DNA of 64,000 nucleotides from NCBI GenBank assembly GCA_016711125.1, contig JADJTQ010000003.1, positions 1,057,946 through 1,121,945 of the forward strand. Direction: 5' to 3'. The stretch is from Saprospiraceae bacterium. Its GTDB lineage: Bacteria; Bacteroidota; Bacteroidia; Chitinophagales; Saprospiraceae. The position numbers and the translations under genes were made by a program. Shown in pieces: positions 38,664 through 48,254 of this stretch; the first letter of the stretch is position 1, and each line of letters starts with the position of its first letter. The notes under the pieces are model-generated. The model ran no database searches. It saw only the letters and a program-made list of their open reading frames with translations, and was not told the origin of the DNA.

Positions 38664-39488
38664 ATGATATCATATCTTTATAGACCCAAGTACCCACTGA
38701 GTGATTTTATAGAGAGTATATACTATTATAAGGATTTTATCCCAGCCCATGCAATAGACCGCCTTTTGCCGGATGGCAATGTCCAACTAATCATTGACCT
38801 GACAGAACAACCTAAATACATCTATGATAATCGTACTCTAAAAGAGATACAAGCATGTAAAAGAGTATGGTTTTCAGGTTTTCGAACCGAGCCAATTACG
38901 ATACCTTCGGGACAGGATAGTGAGATGATCATCGTTCAATTTATGAAAGGTAGAGCTTATCCTTTTATGAGCGATCCAATGGATCAGGTTAAAAATTTGG
39001 TGGTTGATGCCGAATTAGTATTAAAATTTGATATTCATGACCTGCGCCAATTATTACAAGATGTTGATAGCGTTGCACTAAAGATTGAAATCCTGGAAGA
39101 GGAGTTATTAAAACACTATTTGCCATTTCTGGAGAGGAATCCCTTCACGGATTTCGTGATTAGTAAGATAATCGATCGCCCTCACCATTGTTGTTTAAGT
39201 GATATCTCCGACCAGGTTGGTTATTCGCAGAAACATGTCATTAAAATATTTAAAGCCAACGTCGGTGTGACGCCCAAAGAATTCTTGAAGATCATTCGTT
39301 TTCAAAAGGCCATCCAGGATATCGAGGAGAGAAGAGTGGTCAGTTGGACTTCAATCTCAGATGATTGTGGTTTTTACGATCAATCACATTTTATCGCAGA
39401 CTTTCGCAACTTTTCTGGAATGACACCCTCAGAATATCTTAAGCAACGTGGCCCATACCTCAACTACATTCCCGTACTGGACATCTGA
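38664..39488 (+). CDS. AraC-family transcriptional regulator
   Basis: A 274-residue cytoplasmic regulator. The N-terminal part (IESIYYYKDFIPAHAIDRLL, LPDGNVQLIIDL) is the DUF6597-type ligand domain, and the C-terminal AraC double helix-turn-helix covers about residues 165-262 (LSDISDQVGYSQKHVIKIFK, DDCGFYDQSHFIADFRNFSG). It is divergent from the VWA gene and followed by DUF1761 and DUF4287 genes. Its targets may be those neighbours, but this is only inferred from position. Confidence 0.92.
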   Translation: MISYLYRPKYPLSDFIESIYYYKDFIPAHAIDRLLPDGNVQLIIDLTEQPKYIYDNRTLKEIQACKRVWFSGFRTEPITIPSGQDSEMIIVQFMKGRAYPFMSDPMDQVKNLVVDAELVLKFDIHDLRQLLQDVDSVALKIEILEEELLKHYLPFLERNPFTDFVISKIIDRPHHCCLSDISDQVGYSQKHVIKIFKANVGVTPKEFLKIIRFQKAIQDIEERRVVSWTSISDDCGFYDQSHFIADFRNFSGMTPSEYLKQRGPYLNYIPVLDI

Positions 39489-39565
39489 AAGGGAATCCTG
39501 CTTGAGGTAAATTTTTTTCTATGCAATTTTTTTGAAACGTTCATCTTTGGAGAAACGTAAAATTT

Positions 39566-39973
39566 ATGGAAAATATGATCATCAATCATTGGGCGGTACT
39601 AACTTCAGCGGCTTTCAATCTGGTTTTGGGAGCAATTTGGTATTCGCCTCTTTTATTTTTCAAGTCATGGAAGAGGGAAAACAACCTGACAGATGAAGAT
39701 CTTAAAAAAGTCAATGCTCCGGTAGTATACGGGACAACTTTTCTTTTGTCACTGCTTATGTCATACAACCTGGCTTTCTTTCTAGGTGATGATAAAACGG
39801 ACACCACCTGGGGTATTACTGCAGGATTTCTGGCTGGATTCGGTTGGGCGGCTGCTATCTTTGCTGTGATTGCACTTTTTGAGCAAAAGAGCTGGAGATA
39901 CATTTTAATTAATGGTGGTTATATCGTAGTTTATTTTACAACGATAGGTTTTATACTTGGGGCTTGGCGGTAA
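39566..39973 (+). CDS. DUF1761 membrane protein
   Basis: A 135-residue inner-membrane protein with four predicted helices: around INHWAVLTSAAFNLVLGAIW, VYGTTFLLSLLMSYNLAF, GFLAGFGWAAAIFAVIALF and YILINGGYIVVYFTTIGFIL. This pattern and the IWYSPLLF phrase are typical of DUF1761. Function is unknown. It lies 77 bases after the AraC gene on the same strand and nearly abuts the DUF4287 gene. Confidence 0.85.
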   Translation: MENMIINHWAVLTSAAFNLVLGAIWYSPLLFFKSWKRENNLTDEDLKKVNAPVVYGTTFLLSLLMSYNLAFFLGDDKTDTTWGITAGFLAGFGWAAAIFAVIALFEQKSWRYILINGGYIVVYFTTIGFILGAWR

Positions 39974-39981
39974 TCGAATTG

Positions 39982-40203
39982 ATGATACAAACTTCGTGTG
40001 ATGTCGAACGGCAGTTGATCTGCAACCTATTTCAGCAGACTGGCAAAGATTTGAATACCTGGATGGAAACCATCAAGATTGAAAAGTTACATCATAAAAT
40101 TCATATTTTATCATGGTTAAAAAACAGGCATGGATTTAGTCATCTGGCCGCAAATTTACTAGTCGGTATTTATTTAAATAATGGCAAAGCTGTTTATGGT
40201 TAA
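39982..40203 (+). CDS. DUF4287 small protein
   Basis: A 73-residue protein from ATG 39982; an earlier TTG at 39964 overlaps the upstream gene. The DUF4287 signature TGKDLNTWMETIKIEK followed by SWLKNRHGFSHLAANLLVG is clear. Function is unknown. It overlaps the next gene by a few bases, suggesting coupled translation. Confidence 0.75.
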   Translation: MIQTSCDVERQLICNLFQQTGKDLNTWMETIKIEKLHHKIHILSWLKNRHGFSHLAANLLVGIYLNNGKAVYG

Positions 40204-41179
40204 CAAGTTTTTCAATCAGCATTCGTGTTTTTCGAAAGTTCTTCTGCTTATAGGTGGGATCGGGCTTTTGACATGTCAAGTCTCTGAGGATAAGGAACTC
40301 ACCAGCTTATCAGATTATCTGATTGCATACAACGTGGCTGTCGATAGCCAATCTACTGATTATGATGTTTTCATCGTAGATCCGGTGAATCTCTACCGAT
40401 ACAATGTGACTAATCTTCGGGATGTAGCCTGGACTTATCTAGCAGTTGATGATCAAATTTTGCTGATCAGTGACCGGGACACCTGTCAGCGTTGTTTTTA
40501 TTTGTATGAATTGGACCTGGCTGCCGGTAGTTTACAGCAGATTACCAACTTCCGTTTACGAGATAGCTGGATGGGTAGCCGTAATATGGGTACTGAGTTA
40601 ATTGTAAATCCTGCCCCAAGTGTTGACTCGGCATTTTACATCATCGATAGAAAGGGTCAACTTTTGCATAAAGTCTACACGGGCTTACCCTATGCAAACG
40701 ATCCGGTTTTTTCACCTGATGGCAAGCAGATTGTCTTTCGGGGTGCAACAAAGAAATCTAAGCGAGAACAAGATTTTATTGACGAGATCTATATTATTCA
40801 AGAAGATGGTAGCAATTTACAGCAACTGTCTCACTATCCCGCTCTTGATACTTCTGCCGTTTGGTATGCTTATAGAGCAGGCCCACCACGATGGCATCCT
40901 ACGGAGAACTTTATTAGTTACCAAAGCCTTCAAAACGGCAAGTATAGTCTATTTGGAGTTACACCTGATGGCAACCGACAATGGAAACTCACAAGTAATG
41001 AAGAGCAGGAGGGTTATCACGATTGGAGTCCCGATGGGAGATGGTTGGCATTGGAGGTTTTTGATAGTTCGGAAACTCAATTTCATATTGCAGTGATGGA
41101 TTGGAGTACGAGGGAAATGCAAATCTTAACCGATACCACTTATCGATTGCAGCAAAGTCCGGTTTTTGTGAAGAAATAG
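40196..41179 (+). CDS. TolB/WD40-like beta-propeller lipoprotein
   Basis: A 327-residue protein from ATG 40196, overlapping the end of the DUF4287 gene; ATG 40181 is an alternative. A lipoprotein signal (LLLIGGIGLLTCQVS) precedes TolB-like PD40 blades such as DPVFSPDGKQIVFRG, PRWHPTENFISYQSL and HDWSPDGRWLALEVF. It is likely anchored in a membrane facing the periplasm. Such propellers bind proteins or peptides. No Tol partners are near, so the role is unassigned. Confidence 0.82.
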   Translation: MVNKFFNQHSCFSKVLLLIGGIGLLTCQVSEDKELTSLSDYLIAYNVAVDSQSTDYDVFIVDPVNLYRYNVTNLRDVAWTYLAVDDQILLISDRDTCQRCFYLYELDLAAGSLQQITNFRLRDSWMGSRNMGTELIVNPAPSVDSAFYIIDRKGQLLHKVYTGLPYANDPVFSPDGKQIVFRGATKKSKREQDFIDEIYIIQEDGSNLQQLSHYPALDTSAVWYAYRAGPPRWHPTENFISYQSLQNGKYSLFGVTPDGNRQWKLTSNEEQEGYHDWSPDGRWLALEVFDSSETQFHIAVMDWSTREMQILTDTTYRLQQSPVFVKK

Positions 41180-41267
41180 GCATCATGAGTATGTGAGATA
41201 TTGTTGTATTGCAATCATTTGTAATCATTTGTAATCATTCATTCATTATTTTAGTAAACAGTAAATA

Positions 41268-41279
41268 TGATTCATATCA
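41268..41279. promoter_or_regulatory. Fnr-like palindrome TGATTCATATCA
   Basis: A perfect TGAT-N4-ATCA dyad, extended by A and T to five-base arms (ATGAT / ATCAT). It lies about 290 bases before the TetR gene, far from a start codon, so it may be chance. Confidence 0.25.
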
Positions 41280-41519
41280 TAAAGATTAGATCTTTTAAGG
41301 AGGATATGGAGCAGAGTGTTCAAAATATCCCTTTGAAGAATCATTTAAATATATAGGTATGCGCCTATCAGGCGGCCAAGAGCCAAAATACATTCACTAA
41401 ATCGAGCCTCTTAAGCGGATGAGGTTGTTAGTGATAGGGCTTCAGCTTTCAACCTTTTTCAAGAGCTCTTTTTTTTGCATCAGACTTGTTTTTGTCTCTC
41501 AACTGTCATACATTTGCAT

Positions 41520-41533
41520 TAACCAAATGGTTA
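41520..41533. promoter_or_regulatory. candidate TetR operator
   Basis: TAACCAAATGGTTA has six-base inverted arms around AA. It lies about 33-46 bases before the TTG start of the TetR gene, the usual place for an autoregulatory operator controlling the export operon. Confidence 0.4.
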
Positions 41534-41565
41534 GATCATATAGTTAAATCAAAAAGTTAAAATAA

Positions 41566-42150
41566 TTGGAGACTAGTACTGAAGAGAAGATCATACAGGC
41601 TGCGGAAAAAGTCTTTGTGAGGGATGGCTATGATGGGGCTAGAATGCAATCGATTGCAGATGAAGCTGAAATCAACAAAGCTATGCTGCATTATTACTTT
41701 CGCTCTAAGGAAAAGCTATTCCAGCAAATCCTCACCGGGAAGATCAAGGCATTTTTACCGACCATTTTAGGTATCATCCAAGCTGAGATGACCATCCTGC
41801 AGAAGTTTGAAGCAGTGGTTGATGGATATCTTAAGATGCTTTCGGAAAATCCAAGATTACCGATTTTTATCTTGTTTAGTACTTATCGCAATCCGGTTAT
41901 ACTGGAGCAATTGCCTCGTGAGGTTTTCCATGGTCTTATTGGCTTCATTAAAAAGGCGATTAGGAATGGTGAATTGAAAAAGGTGGATCCCGAACATTTA
42001 TTGGTGTCTATGATGGGTATGTGTGTTTTTCCATATGTTGCCAAACCCATTGCCAGTCATATGCTTGGGAAATCCGATGATGAATATCTTTTATTTTTGA
42101 GAAATCGGAAGAAGGAAATTATGACTTTATTAAAGGAATTGGTGAATTAA
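41566..42150 (+). CDS. TetR-family transcriptional regulator
   Basis: A 194-residue repressor. The N-terminal TetR helix-turn-helix is clear (EEKIIQAAEKVFVRDGYDGA, MQSIADEAEINKAMLHYYFR), followed by a helical ligand-binding domain. The start is TTG 41566; no in-frame ATG or GTG is nearby. It heads the TolC-HlyD-ABC exporter run on the same strand and probably represses it until a toxic ligand binds. Confidence 0.9.
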   Translation: METSTEEKIIQAAEKVFVRDGYDGARMQSIADEAEINKAMLHYYFRSKEKLFQQILTGKIKAFLPTILGIIQAEMTILQKFEAVVDGYLKMLSENPRLPIFILFSTYRNPVILEQLPREVFHGLIGFIKKAIRNGELKKVDPEHLLVSMMGMCVFPYVAKPIASHMLGKSDDEYLLFLRNRKKEIMTLLKELVN

Positions 42151-42251
42151 AATGGCCAGTTATTAGTGTAGATCCCGCATGGACACAGTGCATGCACTTC
42201 CGAAGAAATTACAAGTATTTGGATAATAATAAAACTAAGAGAGTGAAAACC

Positions 42252-43544
42252 ATGGATATGATAGTGCGGTCAATGACAGCTGCTTGCCTAATGTACTTCT
42301 TCACTATGACAGCTGGTGCACAGCAGATACTAAGTATGAAAGATTGCTTGCAGAAAGTTAGATCATCGGCTGCTGAAAGTGAACAGATTGATCTGGAGCT
42401 CCAATCGGCAGACCTCAGGAAGAAGGTATTGAGCAGAAACTACTGGCCGCAGACGAGCTTAAGTGGTAAAGCTACCTGGCAGTCGGAAGTAACTAGTCTA
42501 CCAATTGAATTACCCAATTTCGATATACCTACCGTGTCGCAAGACCAGTATGCCATGAATCTTGATTTCAATCAGTTGATTTATGATGGCGGAATGACTA
42601 AGGCGCTTTTTGAGATCCGTGACCTTGAATCGGAATTGAAGATTGACCAACTGGAGGTCGGTCTGGTCAGTACGGACAAACATGCAATTGATTTGTTTTT
42701 TCAGATTTCTTTACAGAAGCAATTATTGGTCAACGCCAATCTCCTACTTGATCAACTTGATCAATCGCTATCTCGATCTGAAAAGTTGTTGAGTGGAGGA
42801 ATAATTGATAAAAAGGATGCGCTTGCGATTAAAGTGAAAGTCATTGAGACCTCGCAGAAGGCGAAAGAAGCAAGTTACTATTTACTCACTGCCAAAGAAT
42901 CACTGGCAAAATTGATGAATATCGAAGGAACTGATTTCGATATTTCGGACTCATCAATATCAACTCCGACTGATAATCAACAATTTGTGAAGCGGCCAGA
43001 GTTAAAATCTTTGGAAGCTAAAGAAAGATTAATCCTGGCACAGAATCATCTAAATGAAGCAAAGGTAAAACCAAGCATGGCAGCCTTTGTAAATACTGGC
43101 TACGGGAGACCAGGTCTAAATTTTTTAGCTAATAAATTTGACTTTTATACCATGGCAGGAGTTCGACTTTCGGTCCCGCTGGATCACCTTTATACTCGCA
43201 AGAAAGAAATGGAAAATCAGATTAACACGCTTGCGGCGGAGGATACGCGTCTTACACGCGAAAATGTGGCACTTAATTTTTCGATCGCTGAAAAAAGACT
43301 TCTTGGTGAATTAGAAAAGCTAGAGGCGTGGTTGATGGAAGATGATCAGATTATTGACATGCGGCAGCAGATACTCACTGTGTCGAAATCGAAGTGGGAA
43401 GGAGGGGTAATCACCACTACAGAATATCTGGCGGAAGTGACTGAGCTGGCCTTAGCAGAAGAGCGCCGAGCTACCCACAGTATCTTGCTTGAGTATCAGA
43501 ATAATTTACTGGCGAATTTGTACGGAATTAGTATTCCTAATTAA
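42252..43544 (+). CDS. TolC-family outer-membrane efflux protein
   Basis: A 430-residue protein from ATG 42252; the open frame begins at 42192. A signal peptide (YFFTMTAGAQQILS) is followed by two outer-membrane-efflux repeats with coiled-coil segments (LVNANLLLDQLDQSLSRSEK; LNFSIAEKRLLGELEKLEAW). It forms the outer-membrane channel of a tripartite exporter with the HlyD protein ten bases downstream and the ABC proteins beyond. Confidence 0.92.
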   Translation: MDMIVRSMTAACLMYFFTMTAGAQQILSMKDCLQKVRSSAAESEQIDLELQSADLRKKVLSRNYWPQTSLSGKATWQSEVTSLPIELPNFDIPTVSQDQYAMNLDFNQLIYDGGMTKALFEIRDLESELKIDQLEVGLVSTDKHAIDLFFQISLQKQLLVNANLLLDQLDQSLSRSEKLLSGGIIDKKDALAIKVKVIETSQKAKEASYYLLTAKESLAKLMNIEGTDFDISDSSISTPTDNQQFVKRPELKSLEAKERLILAQNHLNEAKVKPSMAAFVNTGYGRPGLNFLANKFDFYTMAGVRLSVPLDHLYTRKKEMENQINTLAAEDTRLTRENVALNFSIAEKRLLGELEKLEAWLMEDDQIIDMRQQILTVSKSKWEGGVITTTEYLAEVTELALAEERRATHSILLEYQNNLLANLYGISIPN

Positions 43545-43554
43545 AATCTGGACT

Positions 43555-44532
43555 ATGAAAAATCACTTTATTTTTTATCTATTAACCACTGGGTTACTAG
43601 CCGGCTGTGCTAGTAAGAAGGTAACCTATGATGCCAGTGGTGTGTTTGAGGCAAAAGAAATTGTCATTTCAGCTGAAGCCAATGGACAATTACTTGATCT
43701 CAATGTGGAAGAAGGGTCAGACCTGAAGGCCAACGAACTTGTTGGTAAGATTGAATGCTCCGACATGACTTTTCAAAAGTCTCAAATAGAAGCAACTATG
43801 GAGGCTTTGAAATTGAAGAGGGGTGATGCATCACCTGAAATTTCAATTGTGAAGCAACAGATCGAAACTCAAAAAGCTCAGATCCTGACAATTCAGACTC
43901 AATTGAGTGTCATGTCAAAAGAGCGAGACCGAATTAAAAAATTGGTCAAGGAGGAAGCGGCTCCCTCTCAGCAGCTAGACGATTTACAAGGCCAAGTCGA
44001 TATATTGTCTAGTCAGAAGGAAGCAGCTGAATCGCAGATAGCGGTATTAGAACGTCAGATGGATGCTCAGAAAGACATGATGACGATCAAAAACCGGGCT
44101 ATCATGAGTGAAGAGAAACCCCTTGCAAGTAATGTAGACAGGATCGAAAATCTATTACAGAATTGCGAAATAGTTAATCCCGCCGCAGGAACAGTACTTG
44201 CTCAGTATGTCGAGCAATTTGAGTACGTCAATATGGGTAAAGCACTCTATAAAATTGCCAATCTAAAAGCCATGATTTTGCGAGCCTACCTTTCTGGTGA
44301 TCAGTTGTCTTCTATTCAGCTGGGTCAGGAAGTTAATGTTTTGGTCGATAAAAGTACCGATGAATATTTGAGCTATAAAGGTCGAATTACCTGGATAGCT
44401 GATCAAGCTGAATTTACTCCCAAAACCATTCAGACTAAAAATGAACGGGCAAATCTGGTTTATGCCGTCAAAATTACTGTAGAAAATGATGGTTTTATCC
44501 GGGTTGGCATGTACGGTGAGGTGCAAATTTAA
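43555..44532 (+). CDS. HlyD-type membrane fusion protein (lipoprotein)
   Basis: A 325-residue periplasmic adaptor from ATG 43555, with a lipobox (TTGLLAGCASKK). Structure: lipoyl-like half (EIVISAEANGQLLDLNVEEG), a long coiled coil (about residues 85-195, KQQIETQKAQILTIQTQLSV), then the second half (NPAAGTVLAQYVEQFEYVNM) and a beta-barrel. It links the TolC channel to the ABC permeases. This organisation (YbhG-like) fits drug or small-molecule export. Confidence 0.93.
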   Translation: MKNHFIFYLLTTGLLAGCASKKVTYDASGVFEAKEIVISAEANGQLLDLNVEEGSDLKANELVGKIECSDMTFQKSQIEATMEALKLKRGDASPEISIVKQQIETQKAQILTIQTQLSVMSKERDRIKKLVKEEAAPSQQLDDLQGQVDILSSQKEAAESQIAVLERQMDAQKDMMTIKNRAIMSEEKPLASNVDRIENLLQNCEIVNPAAGTVLAQYVEQFEYVNMGKALYKIANLKAMILRAYLSGDQLSSIQLGQEVNVLVDKSTDEYLSYKGRITWIADQAEFTPKTIQTKNERANLVYAVKITVENDGFIRVGMYGEVQI

Positions 44533-44535
44533 GTG

Positions 44536-45462
44536 ATGGACAACAGCATTCATATAGATGGCCTCTCGATGAATTATCCGAAGACCAATGTGCACGCACT
44601 TACCGCATTTTCTCTGAATGTTAAACATGGGGAGTTATTTGGAATTATTGGTCCGGATGGGGCAGGCAAGACGACTTTATTTCGCATTTTAACCACTTTG
44701 ATTTTACCAGACACCGGATCTGCTACGGTGGCGGGCTTTGACGTACAAAAGGACTTCTGGGAAATTCGTAAGATAGTAGGATATATGCCCGGTCGATTTT
44801 CGCTCTATCAAGATCTGACCGTCGATGAAAATCTGCGTTTTTTTGCCACAGTTTTCAAAACGACGGTTGAAGATAATTACCATTTGATCAAGGATATTTA
44901 TCAACAATTAGAGCCCTTTAAATCGAGGAGAGCAGGAAAATTGTCGGGAGGGATGAAGCAGAAATTGGCCCTATGCTGTGCCTTGATTCATGAGCCTCGA
45001 GTTCTGTTTTTGGATGAACCAACTACGGGTGTCGATCCTGTGTCTCGAAAAGAGTTTTGGGATATGCTGGTTAAACTCAAGGAAAAGGGAATTACGATAC
45101 TCGTCTCGACACCCTACATGGATGAGGCCGCAAGGTGCGACCGAATTGCACTCATGCAAAAGGGAAAAATTTTGGATGTGGATACCTATGCGGGAATACT
45201 AAGAAAGAATTCCAGACCCACTTTGGCTGTGAGTGCAAGAAAGATGTCCGTATTATTAAAAGATCTGCGTAAATATCCGAAGAGTGAAAAAGCATATTCT
45301 TTTGGTGCTGTTCATCACCTCATTTTTAAAAACAACAGCAATCTTGACCTCGAACCTCTCCGGCAATATCTAAAGGAATTAGGTCATCAGGATGTCGAAA
45401 TGGAAATGATCGATTCTGAAATAGAAGATGTATTTATTGACCTTATGGAAAAAGTAGCATGA
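44536..45462 (+). CDS. ABC transporter ATP-binding protein (first of pair)
   Basis: A 308-residue ATPase. ATG 44536 is used; a GTG three bases earlier is possible. It has Walker A (GPDGAGKTT), the Q-loop (YMPGRFSLYQDLTV), the signature LSGGMKQKLALC, Walker B with VLFLDEPTTGVDP and the H-loop position in STPYMDEA, where His is replaced by Pro or Tyr (LVSTPYMDEA). The H-loop loss is common in the first ATPase of YbhF-like tandem proteins, where the partner usually supplies it. It overlaps the second ATPase gene by four bases. Confidence 0.93.
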   Translation: MDNSIHIDGLSMNYPKTNVHALTAFSLNVKHGELFGIIGPDGAGKTTLFRILTTLILPDTGSATVAGFDVQKDFWEIRKIVGYMPGRFSLYQDLTVDENLRFFATVFKTTVEDNYHLIKDIYQQLEPFKSRRAGKLSGGMKQKLALCCALIHEPRVLFLDEPTTGVDPVSRKEFWDMLVKLKEKGITILVSTPYMDEAARCDRIALMQKGKILDVDTYAGILRKNSRPTLAVSARKMSVLLKDLRKYPKSEKAYSFGAVHHLIFKNNSNLDLEPLRQYLKELGHQDVEMEMIDSEIEDVFIDLMEKVA

Positions 45463-46018
45463 TAGATCAGGTCAGTATATCAACCCGGAATCTTACCAAA
45501 AAATTCGGAGCATTTACAGCGGTCGATCGCATATCATTTGAGGTAAAAAGGGTGAGATTTTTGGTTTTCTGGGTGCTAATGGAGCCGGGAAAACAACGGC
45601 AATTCGAATGCTTTGCGGACTTCTTACACCTACGTCGGGTGCAGCAACTGTTGCGAGTTTTGACGTATTTAGAGAAAGAGAAAAAATTAAGGCTAACATC
45701 GGCTACATGAGTCAGAAGTTTAGTCTCTATCCAAATCTGACGGCCATAGAAAATATGACGTTTTATGCCGGTGTTTATGGTATGAAAAGAAAGGAAATTC
45801 AAATTAGATGATTTATGAGGCTGCTGATCAAGGTATAACGGTTTTTGTTACAACCCACTATATGGATGGAAGCCGAATACTGTGATCGGGTATCCATTAT
45901 GGTAGATGGTTCGATCGCTGCTCTTGATAAGCCGGCAGTACTTAAAGATAAATTCGGGGTGGACTCCATGGATGGTGTATTTATTCAGTTGGCGAGGGGA
46001 GCTAAAAGAAGCGAATGA
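45459..46018 (+). pseudogene. second ABC ATPase, frameshifted and internally deleted
   Basis: The N-terminus is normal (NLTKKFGAFTAVDRISFEVK). Adding one A to the AAAAA near 45546 gives KKGEIFGFLGANGAGKTT and the Q-loop segment YMSQKFSLYPNLTA. After KRKEIQIR (about 45808) the reading jumps to MIYEAADQGITVFVTTHYMD, so about 60 residues holding the signature and Walker B motifs are absent. Another extra G near 45869 must be removed to read DEAEYCDRVSIMVDG. The tail ends with a TGA at 46016-46018, two bases before the permease start. As written it cannot be a working ATPase. Confidence 0.88.
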
Positions 46019-46019
46019 T

Positions 46020-47125
46020 ATGAAGATATTTATCGCATTTATTAGAAAAGAATTTTGGCACGTACTGCGTGATCGTCGAAGTTTGGTGATTCTTCTGGGT
46101 CTACCTGTGGTTATGATGCTTATTTTTGGATTTGCTCTGTCCAATGAAGTAAAAAATTCATCGGTAGCGGTATTAGATCTATCTGGGGATGACATTTCAG
46201 AACAGATATTGCATCGTCTTGATGCAAGCCAATACTTTCAGATTTCTTATCGTCTTGAACGCTTCGATGATCTAGAAGCACTTTTTCGCGAAAACAAAGT
46301 GATGTTGGGCATCATTATACCTGCTTCCATGCAAGGCAAGCTATTGGGGGAGGGGGAAACATCAATCCAGGTAATTGGTAACGCTGTCGATCCTAATACG
46401 GCCAATACTTCCATGCAATATGTCCGTAGCATTATTGCGGATTATCAAAAAGAAATATGGAATGATCGGGAGCTTCCCTATCAGATTGATGTCTCATATC
46501 AAATGATGTATAATCCTCAGCTGGAAAGTAGCTGCAATTTTGTACCTGGAGTAATGACACTTATTTTGATGTTGTTAGGGGCGATGATGACTTCTGTCTC
46601 AATAGTTCGTGAAAAGGAATTGGGTACGATGGAGATTCTCCTGGTTTCACCGATGCGTCCGTTTTTAGTCATTCTTAGCAAAGCTATCCCTTATCTGGTG
46701 CTTTGTTTTATTGACGTTCTCATTATTTTACTGCTTGCCTATACGGTCTTGCAAATGCCGATGAGAGGAAGCCTGGCATTACTTCTACTTATGTCGGTAT
46801 TGTTTATTATCACGACCTATCTTTAGGCTTGTTGATCAGCACCATGGTTGATAGTCAGCAGGTAGCCATGTTTCTGTCTCTTGTTGGTTTTTTGATGCCA
46901 GCGTTGGTATTTGGAGGATTTATGTTTCCGATCGAAAACATGCCGGTTGTATTGCAAGCGATCAGCAATGTGGTTCCGACCAGGTGGTTTTTTGAAATTC
47001 TGAAGATTGTAATGATTAAAGGCCTGGGGTTCGAATTTATTTACAAGCAAGCAGCGATCTTGAGCGGTATGACTTTATTCTTTTTAGTCGTGGCCATGCG
47101 AAAATTTAAAATCAGGTTGATGTAA
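46020..47125 (+). CDS. ABC-2 type permease, first (frameshift at ~46823)
   Basis: An inner-membrane permease of about 368 residues, YbhS/YbhR type. The N-terminal helix (RSLVILLGLPVVMMLIFGFA) is followed by a periplasmic domain and five C-terminal helices starting at FVPGVMTLILMLLGAMMTSV. The frame ends early at TAG after FIITTYL; adding one T in the TTT near 46823 restores the joint to GLLISTMVDSQQVAMFLSLV. It ends TAATG, overlapping the next start. It would form the channel with the second permease. Confidence 0.9.
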
Positions 47126-48244
47126 TGAGGAGTCTTGGCTATTTATTGCAGAAAGAATTTCGACTTATTTTTCGAAATCCAACCATACTTCGGATGATCA
47201 TGATCATGCCCGTCATCCAATTGATTGTGATACCCTTTGCTGCCGACTATGAGGTAAAGAATATCAATTTCTTTGCTGTCGACCAAGACCAATCGCCCTA
47301 TTCGCGAAGGTTAATTCAAAAAATCGGAGCCTCTACCTATTTTAATGAGGTTGGGAGATCAGCGGATAAAAATATTGCTGTACAAGCTGTCGAACGGTCA
47401 GGGAGTGATCTGATTGTTACAATTCCGAGGGGATTTGAAAACGATATTGTCAGTGGTGATCATGGACGGGTGTTTCTGGAAGCTGATGCAGTGAATGGGG
47501 TAAAGGCAGGTTTGGGTGTCAGCTATGCCAGTCAGATTATCAATCAATTTAATCAGGAGATCAGATCGGAATGGCTACCAGTGATGCCCAGAAGTTATTA
47601 CCTGTTATTAAAGTAGAGACGGCTTCTGGTATAATCCACATTATAATTATCATTGGTTTATGGTTCCTGGTATTCTGGCAATTTTGGTGACCATGGTTGG
47701 TAGTTTTCTAGCCGCTCTCAATATTGTTTCGGAAAAGGAAGGTGGCACCATTGAGCAGCTTAATGTGACCCCAATCAAGAAGGGTCATTTTATCTTGGGT
47801 AAATTAATTCCTTTTTGGATACTGGGATTGATCTCCGTATCTATTGGGATTGTTGTTGGTTATGTCATTTATGGACTCTGGCCACAGGGGAGTTTGTTGT
47901 CCATCATGATTTTTGCTGCCATTTATTTACTGGCTGTGCTTGGCATTGGCCTGCTGATCAGCACAATGGCTGAATCACAACAACAAGCTACCCTCATTGC
48001 GTTCTTTATAATGATGGTTTTTATATTAATGGGTGGACTGTACACTCCCGTTGAAAGTATGCCGGATTGGGCAAGGTGGATTGCTATGTTAAACCCACCC
48101 ACTTATTTTATCCGGGGTATACGTTCCATTTATTTGATGGGTAGCTCACTTTGGGACCTTCGGATGGATATAATTATTACCCTTGGATTTGCTGTGTTTT
48201 TCAATCTTTTAGCGGTGCTCAATTACCGAAAAACTTCAAGCTAA
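47125..48244 (+). CDS. ABC-2 type permease, second (frameshifts at ~47580-47625)
   Basis: A permease of about 373 residues paralogous to its neighbour (LLQKEFRLIFRNPTILRMIM at the start; MVPGILAILVTMVGSFLAAL and LGIGLLISTMAESQQQATLI later). Two frames are joined near 47625: adding one G in ACGGCTTC restores GFWYNPHYNYHWFMVPG, the family's conserved turn. A further shift slightly upstream (near 47580) is likely. With the first permease it forms the membrane part of the exporter. Confidence 0.88.
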
Positions 48245-48254
48245 ATCCGATAAT

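Larger units (their letters stand above)
41180..41565. other. 386-base intergenic region with short repeats and dyads
   Basis: No gene seen. It has the micro-repeat AATCATTTGT (three successive partial copies, about 41211-41240), a TGATTCATATCA palindrome at 41268-41279, and AAGAGCTCTT followed by a T run near 41461 that could be a weak terminator. The TetR operator candidate is listed separately. Confidence 0.5.

Noticed and set aside
45459..47700. Programmed frameshifting in the exporter operon
   Set aside because: Shift sites lack a common slippery pattern or downstream structure, occur in unrelated genes as well, and one ATPase also has a large deletion.
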